A stretch of DNA of 41,521 nucleotides from an uncultured Lachnospiraceae bacterium (lineage in GTDB: Bacteria; Bacillota; Clostridia; Lachnospirales; Lachnospiraceae): contig CAMQTN010000020.1 in the NCBI GenBank assembly GCA_947037115.1, positions 1 to 41,521 on the forward strand, in the 5' to 3' direction. A program made the translations under genes and the position numbers. This document shows positions 7,075 to 16,665 of the stretch, one piece after another. The notes under the pieces were generated by a model that was not told the origin of the DNA, searched no databases, and saw only the letters and a program-made list of their open reading frames with translations. How positions within the stretch are numbered: position 1 is the stretch's first letter; each line of letters opens with the position of its first letter.

Positions 7075-8160
7075 ATGAGAATTTGGACGAATCAGAAAAT
7101 TAGAACCCTGTTTTTGCGGATTTTCCTGAGTATGACCGCATCCCTGTTAGCTTTTGCAGTATTTCTGGGATGGGAATTGAGCGGGACAGCTTTGGGGACA
7201 GGAAAAACCGGGCCGGCATTCAGGACGGTTGTGGTTGTTTCGCCGGCGTTGGTTCTTGGCATGGGGACTGTGGTGCTCTTACTCTGTTACCGATACTTTA
7301 AAGAACAGGACAGAATCATGGCTGACGCTGTGAGCCGGATTCAGGCGCTTATTTCCGGTGACCGCGACGCACGCATTGAGTGCAGTAAGGAGGGGGAGCT
7401 GTACCGGCTGTTTCATGAGGTAAATTCTCTGGCGGCGATTTTGAGCGCAAGAGCGGAGAACGAGGAGCAGTCAAGAAAATTCCTGCAAAACACCATATCG
7501 GATATTTCCCACCAGTTGAAGACGCCGCTTGCCGCCCTCAATATTTATAACGGTATTATGCAGACGGAGGCGGAGGCAAACGGGCTGCCAACGATCCGGG
7601 AATTTACAGATCTGTCGGAGCAGGAGCTTGACAGGATAGAGACATTGGTGCAGAATCTGTTGAAAATCACGAAGTTTGATGCGGGCAGCATTGTGCTGGA
7701 AAAGCACAGGGAGAATATTGCGGGGATGATGGCGGATGTGGAGCGGCAGTTTTCCTTCCGTGCGGGGCAGGAGGGGAAGGAGCTGGTTTTTGCGGGCAGT
7801 GAAGAACTTTGCTTTCTGTGCGACCGAAGCTGGATCGGGGAGGCGGTGGGAAACCTTGTGAAGAATGCCCTCGACCATACAAAGAACGGTGATACGGTCC
7901 GTGTGGAATGGGGACAGTCTGCCCGGATGGTGTATATTACGGTTAAGGACACCGGAAGCGGGATTCACCCGGAAGATCTGCATCATATTTTCAAGCGGTT
8001 TTACAGAAGCAGATATTCCAAAGATACACAGGGAATCGGCCTTGGCCTGCCGCTTGTGAAATCGGTGGCGCAGGCCCATAACGGTACGGTCGAGGTGGAC
8101 AGCAGGCCGGGAGCAGGGACTACGTTTGTCATGAATTTTCTCATTCCTACAAATTTGTAG
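7075..8160 (+). CDS. Sensor histidine kinase, intramembrane-sensing type
   Basis: 361 residues: two membrane helices (about 12-33 and 51-73) joined by an extracellular loop of under 20 residues, a HAMP-like linker, the HisKA box ISDISHQLKTPLAAL (phospho-acceptor H146), and an ATPase domain with NLVKNALDHT, DTGSGI and GIGLGLPLVK. With almost no extracellular domain it cannot bind a ligand outside by itself; kinases of this build are known to take their signal from a partner ABC transporter, here the permease encoded at 8914-11250. The stop codon TAG is part of the first TGTAG repeat of the next promoter. Confidence 0.92.
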   Translation: MRIWTNQKIRTLFLRIFLSMTASLLAFAVFLGWELSGTALGTGKTGPAFRTVVVVSPALVLGMGTVVLLLCYRYFKEQDRIMADAVSRIQALISGDRDARIECSKEGELYRLFHEVNSLAAILSARAENEEQSRKFLQNTISDISHQLKTPLAALNIYNGIMQTEAEANGLPTIREFTDLSEQELDRIETLVQNLLKITKFDAGSIVLEKHRENIAGMMADVERQFSFRAGQEGKELVFAGSEELCFLCDRSWIGEAVGNLVKNALDHTKNGDTVRVEWGQSARMVYITVKDTGSGIHPEDLHHIFKRFYRSRYSKDTQGIGLGLPLVKSVAQAHNGTVEVDSRPGAGTTFVMNFLIPTNL

Positions 8161-8222
8161 GCTGGCTGTAGCCTGCCTGTAGGATTCTGGTGATACTCTT
8201 TCCGTATACAATTTGAGAAAGA
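8156..8222 (+). promoter_or_regulatory. Activator-type promoter with three phased TGTAG repeats
   Basis: TGTAG occurs at 8156-8160, 8167-8171 and 8178-8182, exactly 11 bp apart, so on the same face of the helix. TACAAT (8217-8222) is a good -10, but the matching -35 position (8194-8199) is poor. Direct repeats phased by one helical turn just upstream of a weak -35 are typical of OmpR-family activation. The regulator encoded at 6330 is the obvious candidate (inference). Confidence 0.6.
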
Positions 8223-8233
8223 GGTGCTTATTT

Positions 8234-8917
8234 ATGAAGCTATTGAAAGTCAGTAAACTCAGCAAGACTTACGGCAGCGGGGAGGCGGCGGTGCGCGCGT
8301 TAAAGAACGTCAGCTTTTCCGTTCCCAGGGGAGAGTACGTGGCGATTGTGGGGGAATCCGGCTCGGGAAAGAGTACGCTGCTCAACATGATCGGCGCGCT
8401 GGATACGCCCACATCGGGGAAAGTGTGGATTGACGGCAAGGATACCTTTGCCATGAAGGAGAGCCAGCTTACGGTCTTTCGCCGCAGGAATATTGGATTT
8501 ATCTTCCAGGCGTTCAACCTGATCCCGGATCTCACGGTGGAGCAGAATATCATTTTTCCGGTGCTGCTGGATTATCAGAAGCCGGACAGGGACTATCTGG
8601 AGGAGCTGTTGGACGTATTGAACTTAAAGAAGCGGCGAAACCACCTGCCAAGCCAGCTCTCCGGCGGGCAGCAGCAGAGAGTGGCCATCGGACGCGCCCT
8701 GATCACAAGGCCGTCCCTGATTCTTGCGGATGAACCGACGGGGAATCTGGATACCCAGAACAGCAACGAGGTGATTGCCCTGCTTCGGGAAGCGTCAAGG
8801 AAGTATGAGCAGACGATTATTATGATTACCCACAACCGTATGATTGCGCAGACCGCGGACCGGGTGCTGGAAGTGTCGGACGGCGTGTTGACAGATCTGG
8901 GGAGGTGCTCGGAATGA
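8234..8917 (+). CDS. ABC transporter ATP-binding protein (MacB/LolD/BceA class)
   Basis: A 227-residue ATPase with Walker [11 protein letters not shown]-loop [13 protein letters not shown], signature LSGGQQQR, Walker [13 protein letters not shown] and H-loop MITHNR. The 'TGNLD' wording and size are typical of the class that pairs with FtsX-like permeases. ATG 8234 has AAAGAGGTG before it; an in-frame upstream ATG at 8213 overlaps the -10 box and is unlikely. The stop codon overlaps the permease start (ATGA), so the two are translated together. Probable role: driving removal or release of a membrane-active compound, and reporting to the kinase. Confidence 0.92.
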   Translation: MKLLKVSKLSKTYGSGEAAVRALKNVSFSVPRGEYVAIVGESGSGKSTLLNMIGALDTPTSGKVWIDGKDTFAMKESQLTVFRRRNIGFIFQAFNLIPDLTVEQNIIFPVLLDYQKPDRDYLEELLDVLNLKKRRNHLPSQLSGGQQQRVAIGRALITRPSLILADEPTGNLDTQNSNEVIALLREASRKYEQTIIMITHNRMIAQTADRVLEVSDGVLTDLGRCSE

Positions 8918-11250
8918 GAAATCCTGCGATGAAAAGTTATCTGAGCCTGATTCCCATTTCGGCAAAAACCCGCAGGAAGCAGAACCGGCTGACCCTGCTC
9001 TGTATTATTCTTGCAGTGTTTCTCGTAACGACCATCTTTTCCATGGTAGATATCTGGTGCGAAGGGGAAGAAGCGTCCATGGTCAGAAGGCATGGGAATT
9101 ATCATATCATTGTAAGCGGCGTGTCGGAGGAACAGGCGGGGCAGATTGCGGCGCAGGACAGTGTGTCCGCGGCGGCCTGGTATTGCAGTTTTGGAGATAA
9201 GATTTACGAGGGCTATGGCATAGACGGAAAGAGGGTCGTTTTTTACGGGGCAGAGCCAACTTACCTGTATGAGATCAGGCATTATGGGACAGAGGGCTCC
9301 TTTCCGCAAAATGAGTGTCAGGTGATGATGAGCGCGGACGCGGAGGAGAAGCTGGGCGTCCAAATAGGTGACACCATTGTCATAAATACGCCTGCCGGAG
9401 ATTTTTCCTATACCGTGTCAGGCTTTTGTGAGGACGACACACAATATAACGCTGCCATCGGCGGGGTCTGTGTCTATATGGACAGGGACACGCTGGAAAA
9501 TCTCTGTAACGCCAACGGAGAGGAAACCGTTCCGGTTTATTATGTGCAGTTTGCAGAGGGGACGAATCTTCGGGAGACGATAGCCGGTATCAAAGAGCAG
9601 TACGGGCTGGATGATGGGAAGGTAGAAGAAAACATGATTACCGTAGGTATGGCGGGCGCAAGTACGCAGCAGCGGTTCAACAGTATGTACGGACTGGCGG
9701 CGGCGCTGTTTGCAATGGTCCTGCTGGCGGGTGTGCTGATGATTTCAAGCTGTATGAACAGCAACATCGCCCAGAGAACACAGTTTTTCGGCATGATGCG
9801 CTGTATCGGCGCAAGCAGACGACAGGTGATGCGTTTCGTCCACCTGGAGGCGTTAAGCTGGTGCAAGACAGCCATTCCCATCGGCTGTGCCCTGAGTTTT
9901 GTGTGTACCTGGGGCGCCTGTATGATTCTGAAGTACATGGTAAAAGGAGAATTTAACGATTTTTCTTTCCGCGTCAGCCCGACCGGGATTGTCTGCGGTG
10001 TTCTGGTGGGTATGGTGACCGTGCTTCTGGCGGCTCACGCGCCTGCGAAGCGTGCGGCGGACGTATCTCCCATGGCGGCCGTGACGGGGAACGCACAGAC
10101 AGGACGGAAGGTCATGCGCGGGGCGGACACGCGCATGCTGAAAGTGGAGAGTGCGCTCGGCGTCCACCATGCGGTATCTGCCAGGAAAAACCTGATTCTG
10201 CTGACCTTTTCCTTTGCCCTGACGGTGACGCTGTTCATGGCTTTCTCCGCCTGTCTTGATATCGTAAAAAAACTCCTTCCCTCCGTTGGCGGTTTTGCGC
10301 CTGATGTGGAGATTGTAGGGGTTGACAATACCAATTCCATGGACAGGGGGATCAGGGAGGAGATTGCCGCGGTTTCCGGCGTGGAGGAGGTTTTGGGCAA
10401 TTCCATTGCTTTCGATATACCCGTGGAGATCAACGGGCTTCCCGGGCTGATCGACCTGGTCTCCTATGACGATTTTATGTTTGCGTTAGCGGAAAAATCC
10501 GTGGTGAGCGGCGACCTGTCAAAAATCACCGCCGGTTCTGATTATGCGCTTACCGTCTTTAACGGCGGGAGCCGGCTGGATACCGGCGACCGGATCGGGA
10601 TGGGGGATACGGAACTGGAGATCGCCTGTGTGGTGTCGGAGGGCGTCGGCGGCTGGGAGAATCCGCTGGTAGTTTGCACGGAAGAGACGTTTACCCGCCT
10701 CACAGGAGAGGATAAGTATATGTTGGTAAATGTGGTTTTGGAAAAGGACGCGACGCAGGAGACGATGCTTGCCATAGAGGAGCTTGCGGGGGAGAACAGC
10801 CTTAGTGACCGGCGGGAAGAAAATCGTGATATCAATGGAAGCTACTGGGTATTTCGGATAGCCGCCGGTGGATTTCTGACGATCATTGCCATGATCACCA
10901 TCTTCCATATTATGAACAGCATTTCCATGAGTGTGTCGGCCGGTATGAAGCAGTACGGAGCCATGCGGGCTGTGGGCATGAGCATGAGGCAGATGACGAA
11001 AATGATTGCAGCCGAGGCTCTGACCTATGCGGTGTGCGGCATGGCGGTCGGGATTACAGCAGGGCTTTTGATCCACAGGCTGATTATCGTGAAGCTGCTT
11101 ATCACGCATTTTGGCGGAACTTGGACCATTCCGGTAAAGGCGGTCGGGGAGATCCTTCTGCTCTTTGCGCTGTCCTGCACCGCGGCGGTGTATGTCCCGG
11201 TGAAACGGCTCCGGGGGATGGCGGTCACGGAGACCATCAGCGAGCTGTAG
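8914..11250 (+). CDS. FtsX-family ABC transporter permease
   Basis: 778 residues. A first membrane helix at about 26-44 is followed by a 200-residue extracytoplasmic domain, a three-helix FtsX block, a second long extracytoplasmic domain after the helix near [17 protein letters not shown], and a second FtsX block at the C-terminus ([20 protein letters not shown] onward). This is the two-FtsX-domain layout of MacB/LolCE/YtrF-like permeases. It differs from classical BceB, which has one large domain, so the substrate is open: antimicrobial peptide, lipid II-binding compound or lipoprotein. ATG 8914 overlaps the ATPase stop and has GGGGAGG before it. Confidence 0.9.
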   Translation: MRNPAMKSYLSLIPISAKTRRKQNRLTLLCIILAVFLVTTIFSMVDIWCEGEEASMVRRHGNYHIIVSGVSEEQAGQIAAQDSVSAAAWYCSFGDKIYEGYGIDGKRVVFYGAEPTYLYEIRHYGTEGSFPQNECQVMMSADAEEKLGVQIGDTIVINTPAGDFSYTVSGFCEDDTQYNAAIGGVCVYMDRDTLENLCNANGEETVPVYYVQFAEGTNLRETIAGIKEQYGLDDGKVEENMITVGMAGASTQQRFNSMYGLAAALFAMVLLAGVLMISSCMNSNIAQRTQFFGMMRCIGASRRQVMRFVHLEALSWCKTAIPIGCALSFVCTWGACMILKYMVKGEFNDFSFRVSPTGIVCGVLVGMVTVLLAAHAPAKRAADVSPMAAVTGNAQTGRKVMRGADTRMLKVESALGVHHAVSARKNLILLTFSFALTVTLFMAFSACLDIVKKLLPSVGGFAPDVEIVGVDNTNSMDRGIREEIAAVSGVEEVLGNSIAFDIPVEINGLPGLIDLVSYDDFMFALAEKSVVSGDLSKITAGSDYALTVFNGGSRLDTGDRIGMGDTELEIACVVSEGVGGWENPLVVCTEETFTRLTGEDKYMLVNVVLEKDATQETMLAIEELAGENSLSDRREENRDINGSYWVFRIAAGGFLTIIAMITIFHIMNSISMSVSAGMKQYGAMRAVGMSMRQMTKMIAAEALTYAVCGMAVGITAGLLIHRLIIVKLLITHFGGTWTIPVKAVGEILLLFALSCTAAVYVPVKRLRGMAVTETISEL

Positions 11251-11269
11251 CCTGTCTGGAAAAATAACA

Positions 11270-11298
11270 TTGTATGGCGGCGCTTTCTGGGATAAAAT
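11270..11298 (+). promoter_or_regulatory. Putative promoter for the deoxyinosine glycosylase
   Basis: TTGTAT (11270-11275), 17-bp spacer, TAAAAT (11293-11298). A single TGTAGCCTG (11246-11254), like the middle repeat of the ABC promoter, lies just upstream but has no phased partners. Confidence 0.4.
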
Positions 11299-11342
11299 GT
11301 GAATCAGTATCAGAAATCGTATGAGGAAGCGGGGATGCGCAG

Positions 11343-11819
11343 ATGCCGCAGCACACAATAGATCCGGTCTATGATGAATATGCAGAAGTTTTAATATTGG
11401 GCAGCTTTCCGTCGGTGAAATCCCGGGAACAGCAGTTCTTCTACGGACATAAGCAGAACCGCTTCTGGCGCGTTATGGCGCAGGTGCTTGACTGCAGGGT
11501 GCCGGAGAGCATCGAACAGAAGCGGGAAATGCTTCTTACGCATCATGTGGCGGTGTGGGATGTGATTGCAAGCTGTGAGATCACAGGCTCGTCGGACGCC
11601 AGTATCCGGAATGTGGTGCCGAATGATCTTTCCCGGATTCTGTCCTGTGCGGATATCAGGGCGATCTACACAAACGGCGGGAAAGCGTATCAGCTGTATC
11701 AGAAATATATTTACCCGGTGAGTGGACAAAAGGCCTGTCTGCTGCCTTCCACCAGCCCTGCCAATGCGGGATATTCGCTGGAACGGCTGGTGGAGGCATG
11801 GCGGGTAATACGGGGCTAA
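11343..11819 (+). CDS. DNA-deoxyinosine glycosylase (UDG superfamily)
   Basis: A 158-residue base-excision repair enzyme. The N-terminal motif LILGSFPSVKSREQQFFYG followed by HKQNRFW, and the C-terminal LLPSTSPANA, are those of the hypoxanthine-DNA glycosylase branch of the uracil-DNA glycosylase superfamily, which cuts out hypoxanthine left by adenine deamination. The length is right for the family. Its 3' end overlaps by four bases the 3' end of the convergent hemerythrin gene. GGGG lies about eight bases before the ATG. Confidence 0.82.
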   Translation: MPQHTIDPVYDEYAEVLILGSFPSVKSREQQFFYGHKQNRFWRVMAQVLDCRVPESIEQKREMLLTHHVAVWDVIASCEITGSSDASIRNVVPNDLSRILSCADIRAIYTNGGKAYQLYQKYIYPVSGQKACLLPSTSPANAGYSLERLVEAWRVIRG

Positions 11820-12712
11820 GTGGGCGGCACCTGCGCGCAGAGTGCAAAATACCCTTTCCCCTCGGCGCTGAACAGAAGGCTGAAGGGAGGAAATTCCCTG
11901 TCGAAGGTCCGCACAAACTGCTCGAAAGACATCAGGTCATTGCGTTCCAGCGTGCCGTAGTCTGTAAGCGGGAAATGGGATTTCAGGCGGTTGATAAACT
12001 GCTCGGACAGCATTTTCATGGCAGTGATTACCATCAGGTCAATCCGGCGGATGTCCTCGTCCAGAATTTCGCTGAGGGCCTGCAGAACCAGGGACTCCTC
12101 ATAGACCAGATAAAAGCGGATGGGCTTACCGCCTTTGGAACGGTATGTCAGACGAAAACACAGGGTCTTTCCCGAAGAAAAATTTTCTCCGCTGTAGCGG
12201 CGGCTTATGACCGTGGCGTCTGCCTGGGACAGGCTTTCCAGCGCCTGTATGGTTGCCGTTTCCAGATCTGCCAGCACGTCGTCGTCGGGCAGATGTGTCC
12301 ATTTGCGGGGAGTCCTGCCGGTGATGGCGCGGTCTTCCACTATGATATGGCCGTTCAGCCATCCAACGCAGATGCCCAGAAAATGTCTCACCGATTCTGC
12401 AGAGTAGCCGCTTTTTTCCATTTCCGCTTCCAGAGCCGGGATTGTTTTGTCCCGCAAGCTGTCATGCAGACTTTTATGTATGGCAAAATCGGGGTAATTG
12501 ATGGACTGCATATAGGCTTCCTCATCAGCAAAATGTTTCATGGTGTAGTTCTTGAAAAACTTGATACCCTCCCGGCAGGCGTGCCGTTGTTTTGCCTCAT
12601 CTTCGTTTAAGGCGATCAGCTTTCCGACGATAGAAAACAGTTTTTTGTGGGCATTGTCGATGCTGTCAATACCGATTTTAAACCGGTCATTCCATTTGAT
12701 TTCTTTTGTCAT
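11816..12712 (-). CDS. Bacteriohemerythrin fused to a CheX-like domain
   Basis: 298 residues. The N-terminal 130 are a complete bacterial hemerythrin: the di-iron ligands H22, H60, E64, H79, H83, H122 and D127 are all present with canonical spacing, after the usual opening WNDRFKIGIDSIDNAH. It should bind O2 or NO reversibly at two irons. The C-terminal 160 residues (pattern LVLQALSEILDEDIRRID, then VITAMKMLSEQF) resemble CheX/CheC-type chemotaxis phosphatase folds; this part is less certain. ATG 12712 is chosen because GAGGAG lies about ten bases upstream; an earlier ATG at 12775 lies inside the -35 box of its promoter. It is divergent from a double-receiver protein and a PocR hybrid kinase, suggesting a shared redox or oxygen response. 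Confidence 0.8.
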   Translation of the reverse strand: MTKEIKWNDRFKIGIDSIDNAHKKLFSIVGKLIALNEDEAKQRHACREGIKFFKNYTMKHFADEEAYMQSINYPDFAIHKSLHDSLRDKTIPALEAEMEKSGYSAESVRHFLGICVGWLNGHIIVEDRAITGRTPRKWTHLPDDDVLADLETATIQALESLSQADATVISRRYSGENFSSGKTLCFRLTYRSKGGKPIRFYLVYEESLVLQALSEILDEDIRRIDLMVITAMKMLSEQFINRLKSHFPLTDYGTLERNDLMSFEQFVRTFDREFPPFSLLFSAEGKGYFALCAQVPPT

Positions 12713-12746
12713 ATATGCATTCACTCCTCTACTGTCTGATATACAT

Positions 12747-12775
12747 ATAGTAGCATACTTCATGCGGCGTCTCAA
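12747..12775 (-). promoter_or_regulatory. Promoter of the hemerythrin gene
   Basis: On the minus strand: TTGAGA (12775-12770), 17-bp spacer, TACTAT (12752-12747). The transcript would start near 12740. Confidence 0.5.
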
Positions 12776-12836
12776 ATGAGAAAATCACAGTTTTATCTTC
12801 TATAAAAAATTATCAGTGCAAAAAGCAGGGAGTTTT

Positions 12837-12844
12837 GGTATACT
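12837..12844 (+). promoter_or_regulatory. Extended -10 promoter for the double-receiver/PocR kinase genes
   Basis: TGG then TATACT (12839-12844), an extended -10 element with no clear -35. It lies between the divergent hemerythrin and receiver genes. Confidence 0.45.
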
Positions 12845-12904
12845 TATTTTGCGCGCGGATCATGAGCAACGCGCTGCCAATAAATTAAGACAGGGGATAG
12901 GGAT

Positions 12905-13783
12905 ATGAAATACAAAGTTTTGCTTATGGGTAATAACAAAATGATCATCAATGAGTTTTTTACTTATATGGATATGAGCTTCGAGTGTTTCAGCACCTCG
13001 GACCGTTACGATGATGTTGTTAACCATGTAAAGTACATACACCCGCATGCGCTGGTATACTGTCTGCATGGGGAAAACCCGGATGATCTGAAGCGGTTTG
13101 TCAATGTGCATGAAAAGATCAGCGCCAGCCGGGTCGCGATCGCGGTGGTGGGAGATGATGAGGACTGCCGCCTGTTTGAAAACATTGCTTCTTCGGTGGA
13201 GGCGAGACTGTTCCACAGACCGCTTACCAGCCAGAAACTTGAGGAGGGGCTTGTCAAGTACCTGAAGGAGAAAAACCCTGAGGGCGTACAGGAAAAGAAA
13301 ACCGTAACGGTGACGGAGAGCGAGCTTAAGACCAAAGACGTCATGCGCGTGGCGGAGGAACTGCTTGCGCAGCTTGCTAAGGAGGAGGAGAAGGAGAAAA
13401 AGGAACTGGCTGAGGCAGTGAAGAGAAAGCATATTCTGGTTGTGGACGACGACAGCAGTGTGCTCAAGCTGGTGAAGGGGTATCTGGCGGAGCGCTACGA
13501 TGTGGCGACGGCCATCAGCGGTAAGATTGCCCTGAAATTTCTGGAGACGAAAAAGACCGATATGGTGCTTTTGGATTATGAGATGCCGAATGAAAACGGC
13601 GCGGAAGTTCTGGCAAAGATCCGGCAGAATGCCAGCACGGCCAATCTGCCCGTGGTGTTCCTGACTGGTGTGACGGAGCGGAAGAAAATTCTGGAGGTGT
13701 TGGCGATGAAGCCGCAGGGGTATCTCACCAAGCCCATCGATATGGAAAAATTGTCTTCCACCATCAAGGGTGTTTTAAAGTGA
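12905..13783 (+). CDS. Two-receiver response regulator without output domain
   Basis: 292 residues. Residues 1-120 have the size and beta-alpha pattern of a receiver but lack the Asp phospho-site, so they look like a pseudo-receiver. A charged coiled-coil linker (about 135-172, EEEKEKKELAEA) leads to a true receiver: DDD at 181-183, phospho-site D224 in VLLDYEMPNENG, K276 in LTKPID. There is no DNA-binding or enzymatic part, so it probably works by protein contact, as a phosphate sink or adaptor for the hybrid kinase encoded 42 bases downstream. The ribosome site is weak (GGGGATAGGG). Confidence 0.8.
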   Translation: MKYKVLLMGNNKMIINEFFTYMDMSFECFSTSDRYDDVVNHVKYIHPHALVYCLHGENPDDLKRFVNVHEKISASRVAIAVVGDDEDCRLFENIASSVEARLFHRPLTSQKLEEGLVKYLKEKNPEGVQEKKTVTVTESELKTKDVMRVAEELLAQLAKEEEKEKKELAEAVKRKHILVVDDDSSVLKLVKGYLAERYDVATAISGKIALKFLETKKTDMVLLDYEMPNENGAEVLAKIRQNASTANLPVVFLTGVTERKKILEVLAMKPQGYLTKPIDMEKLSSTIKGVLK

Positions 13784-13825
13784 CGGCGCAGCACGCGTAA
13801 TATTCTGTAGAGGAAGGGAGCAGTC

Positions 13826-16544
13826 ATGGCGATCATTGAAAATGAATTTAAGCTGACAGATTTGATAGATGTGGAAACCCTGCAGAAAATACAGGATGCG
13901 TTTTCGGATATGTCTGGAATTGCATCTCTGATCACGGATAACTACGGCACGATTCAGACGAAACCTTCCGGGTTCTCCGAGTTTTGCCAAAAATATGTCA
14001 GGAATACAGAGGAAGGCAGAAAGCGCTGTGAAAAGTGTGACAGACTGGGTGCGAAGAAGGCGGCGAAGGCCGGCGTCTCCTGCGCCTATTTTTGCCACGC
14101 AGGACTGGTGGAGTTTGCGGCTCCTATCATGGCGCACGGGCAGATGGTGGGATGTTTTATCGGCGGGCAGATGCTGACCATACCGCCGGATGAGGAGAAG
14201 ACGCGGAAAGTGGCCGAGGAGATCGGCGTTGACGGGGACGAGCTGATGCGTGCCGCAAAGGATATCAGGATCGTGGACAAGCGGACGATAGAAAAGGTGT
14301 CAAACGCCCTCTACACGATCGCAAACGTCCTGTCGGAAATCGGTTACAGTAAGTATCAGGTGAATCTGAAAAATATGGAGCTGCGCAAAACCTCCAACAT
14401 GAAGTCGGATTTTCTGGCAAATATGAGCCACGAGATCCGCACGCCGATGAACGCGGTGATCGGTATGGCGGAGATGGCGCTCAGGGAAGATGTGTCTCCT
14501 GCGGCCAAGGAATATATCGGGCAGATCAAGTCTTCGGGACAGACGCTGCTCACGATCATCAACGACATTCTGGACTTTTCCAAGATTGAGTCCGGGAAGC
14601 TTGATATCAGCGATGTGGAATATGAGCCCATGTCCATGATAAACGATGTGTCCAATATTATTATGACGCGTATCGGCAACAAGGATCTGGAGCTGACAGT
14701 GGACGTAAACCCGGATCTGCCCGTCGGACTTTACGGCGACAATATCAGAATCAAACAGGTACTGGTAAATCTGGCGAACAATGCCGTTAAATTTACGGAT
14801 TCGGGAAACGTCAACGTAAAGGTGGATTTTCTACAGACGACGGAGGACACGATAGAGCTGTTTGTGGCCGTAACGGATACGGGCAGGGGCATCAAAGAGA
14901 GCGATATGGTGAAACTCTTCCAGTCTTTCCAGCAGCTTGACAGCAAGAGAAACCGAAACGTGGAGGGAACCGGCCTTGGGCTTGCCATCAGCAAACAGCT
15001 GGTGGCACTGATGCGGGGAAAGATTCACGTGGACAGTGAGTACGGGAGGGGGTCAACGTTCTCCTTTGTGATTCCCCAGAAGGTGACTGACAATAACCGC
15101 GCCGTGGAGAGAGTGGCGGAGAATCTTGTGGCAGCAGGCCTGATTCAGAGTGAGTATACGGCGAAGGAGCTTGCAGAAGACATGGAAAAGCTCGGTGTTT
15201 CCTATGAGAGGCTTGACTCCGAGGAGGCGCTGGGGGGGACTGAAAGACAGGAATGTGGGTTATCTCTTTGTGGACCAGTCGCTGATGACAGAGGCCGTGC
15301 AGTATTTCCTGAAACTGAATCCCAATGTGTGCGGAGTGGTTCTGTCGAATTACCGGTCCGTCCGCTCCTATGATCTGCCGAATTTGCGTGTGGTGAAGAA
15401 ACCGCTCTATATTTCGGGACTTTCCAACATCTTTAACGGCAAAGAGGAGAGCGGCTCCGTTTCGCTGATGGAGGCGAATGAATTCGATTTCACCGCGTCC
15501 ACAGCGGAGATTCTGGTGGTGGATGACAACGCCATCAACCTGACTGTGGTCAAGGGCCTTTTGAATCCCCTGCATATGAAGATAGACACGGCGTTAAGCG
15601 GTAAGGACGCTGTTTTGATGGTGACAGACAAACGATATGACATTATTTTTATGGATCACATGATGCCTGAGATGGACGGCGTGGAAACCACCAGGGTAAT
15701 CAGACGTCTTCTGGGAGATAACGGCCAGGTGCCGATTATTGCGCTCACTGCCAATGCGGTGGAGGGAACGGCGAAAATGTTCATCGATGAGGGTATGAAT
15801 GATTTTGTGACAAAACCCATAGAGATGAGGGTGATTCTCTCCAAGATCCGAAAATGGCTGCCCCCGGAAAAGATTGAGAAGAACAGGGACAAAAAGGTGA
15901 GCGACACGCTTATGGGTGTCAACAGGGACAATACAGAATCGCAGACGACTACCGATATTTCCATTGTCGGTCTGGACGTGAAGAAAGCGATGGAATTTCT
16001 TGGAAACGAGGAACTTTTCTGGTCTGTTCTGAAGGAGTATTACCGTGTCATTGACAAAAAGAGTATGATGATACAGGAATATGAACAGAAGGAACAGTGG
16101 AAGGATTATACGGTTGAAGTGCATGCCCTTAAGAGTGCATCGAGGCAGATTGGCGCACTGGAGCTGGCGCAGGTTGCAGAGCAGATGGAGGCGGCCGGCA
16201 ATGCGGAAAACGGTGCGCTGATACATAAAATCACGCCGGGCATGTTGGAAGAATATATGTTTTATAAAGGCATTCTGGCGCCTTATTTTGCAAAGGAGGA
16301 GGAAGCTCAGAGCGGAAGGGCGGCGGAGAACGACGAGATGTCGGCGCTTTTTAGTCAGATGAAGGAGGCCATGGAAAACCTGGATATGGATGCCATGGAG
16401 AAAGTAGTCAGGGATATGGGACAGTATTCTTACGGAGACGCGCAGCGCAGTATTTTCGAGAAACTGAGAAATGCCGTGGAGGATATCGACACGGAAAAGT
16501 GCGAGGAAATCATTGCGGAGTGGGAGAAAGCGCTGGAAGGCTAG
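13826..16544 (+). pseudogene. PocR-domain hybrid sensor kinase, frameshifted at a G7 tract
   Basis: Two overlapping frames (13826-15373 and one open from before 15150 to 16544) rejoin into one 905-residue protein if one G is removed from the run at 15232-15238. Domain order: PocR ligand-binding domain (about 8-175, with a Cys set at C54, C68, C71, C86, C90), HisKA (MSHEIRTPMNAVIGM, H202), ATPase (NLANNAVKFTD, DTGRGI, GTGLGLAISK), a pseudo-receiver containing the shift near residue 470, a true receiver (VVDDN, D610 in IFMDHMMPEMDG) and an Hpt domain (H766 in VHALKSASRQIG). As written, the first frame gives PocR plus kinase with a scrambled tail, and the phosphorelay part is separate. Ligand unknown; no transmembrane segments. 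Either a disabled gene, a phase-variable one, slippage, or a sequencing error. Confidence 0.8.
15232..15238 (+). other. Homopolymer tract G7 at the frameshift
   Basis: CTGGGGGGGACTG: six Gs would keep PocR-kinase and receiver-Hpt in one frame (Ala-Leu-Gly-Gly-Leu-Lys); seven shift it. Confidence 0.8.
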
Positions 16545-16594
16545 TATAGAAGATGTATATTATACGTAATGAATGAATATTATGCGCTATTTAC

Positions 16595-16623
16595 TTTACT
16601 TCTGTAAAAGGCTGTGGTAAACT
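16595..16623 (+). promoter_or_regulatory. Putative promoter of the first amino-acid ABC operon
   Basis: TTTACT (16595-16600), 17-bp spacer, TAAACT (16618-16623). The bases 16590-16600 read on the minus strand give AGTAAAGTAAA, near to part of the 17-bp element found before the lysozyme and symporter genes. Confidence 0.4.
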
Positions 16624-16665
16624 ATCCGCAGGCAGGGATGCGGGGATCAGAAAGGATGAAATCAG

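Noticed and set aside
7471..8265. Antisense frame of 264 codons over the histidine kinase
   Set aside because: Covers the well-supported kinase and the promoter region; no recognisable domain.
11798..12610. Plus-strand frame of 270 codons
   Set aside because: Antisense to the hemerythrin fusion, which has all seven iron ligands.
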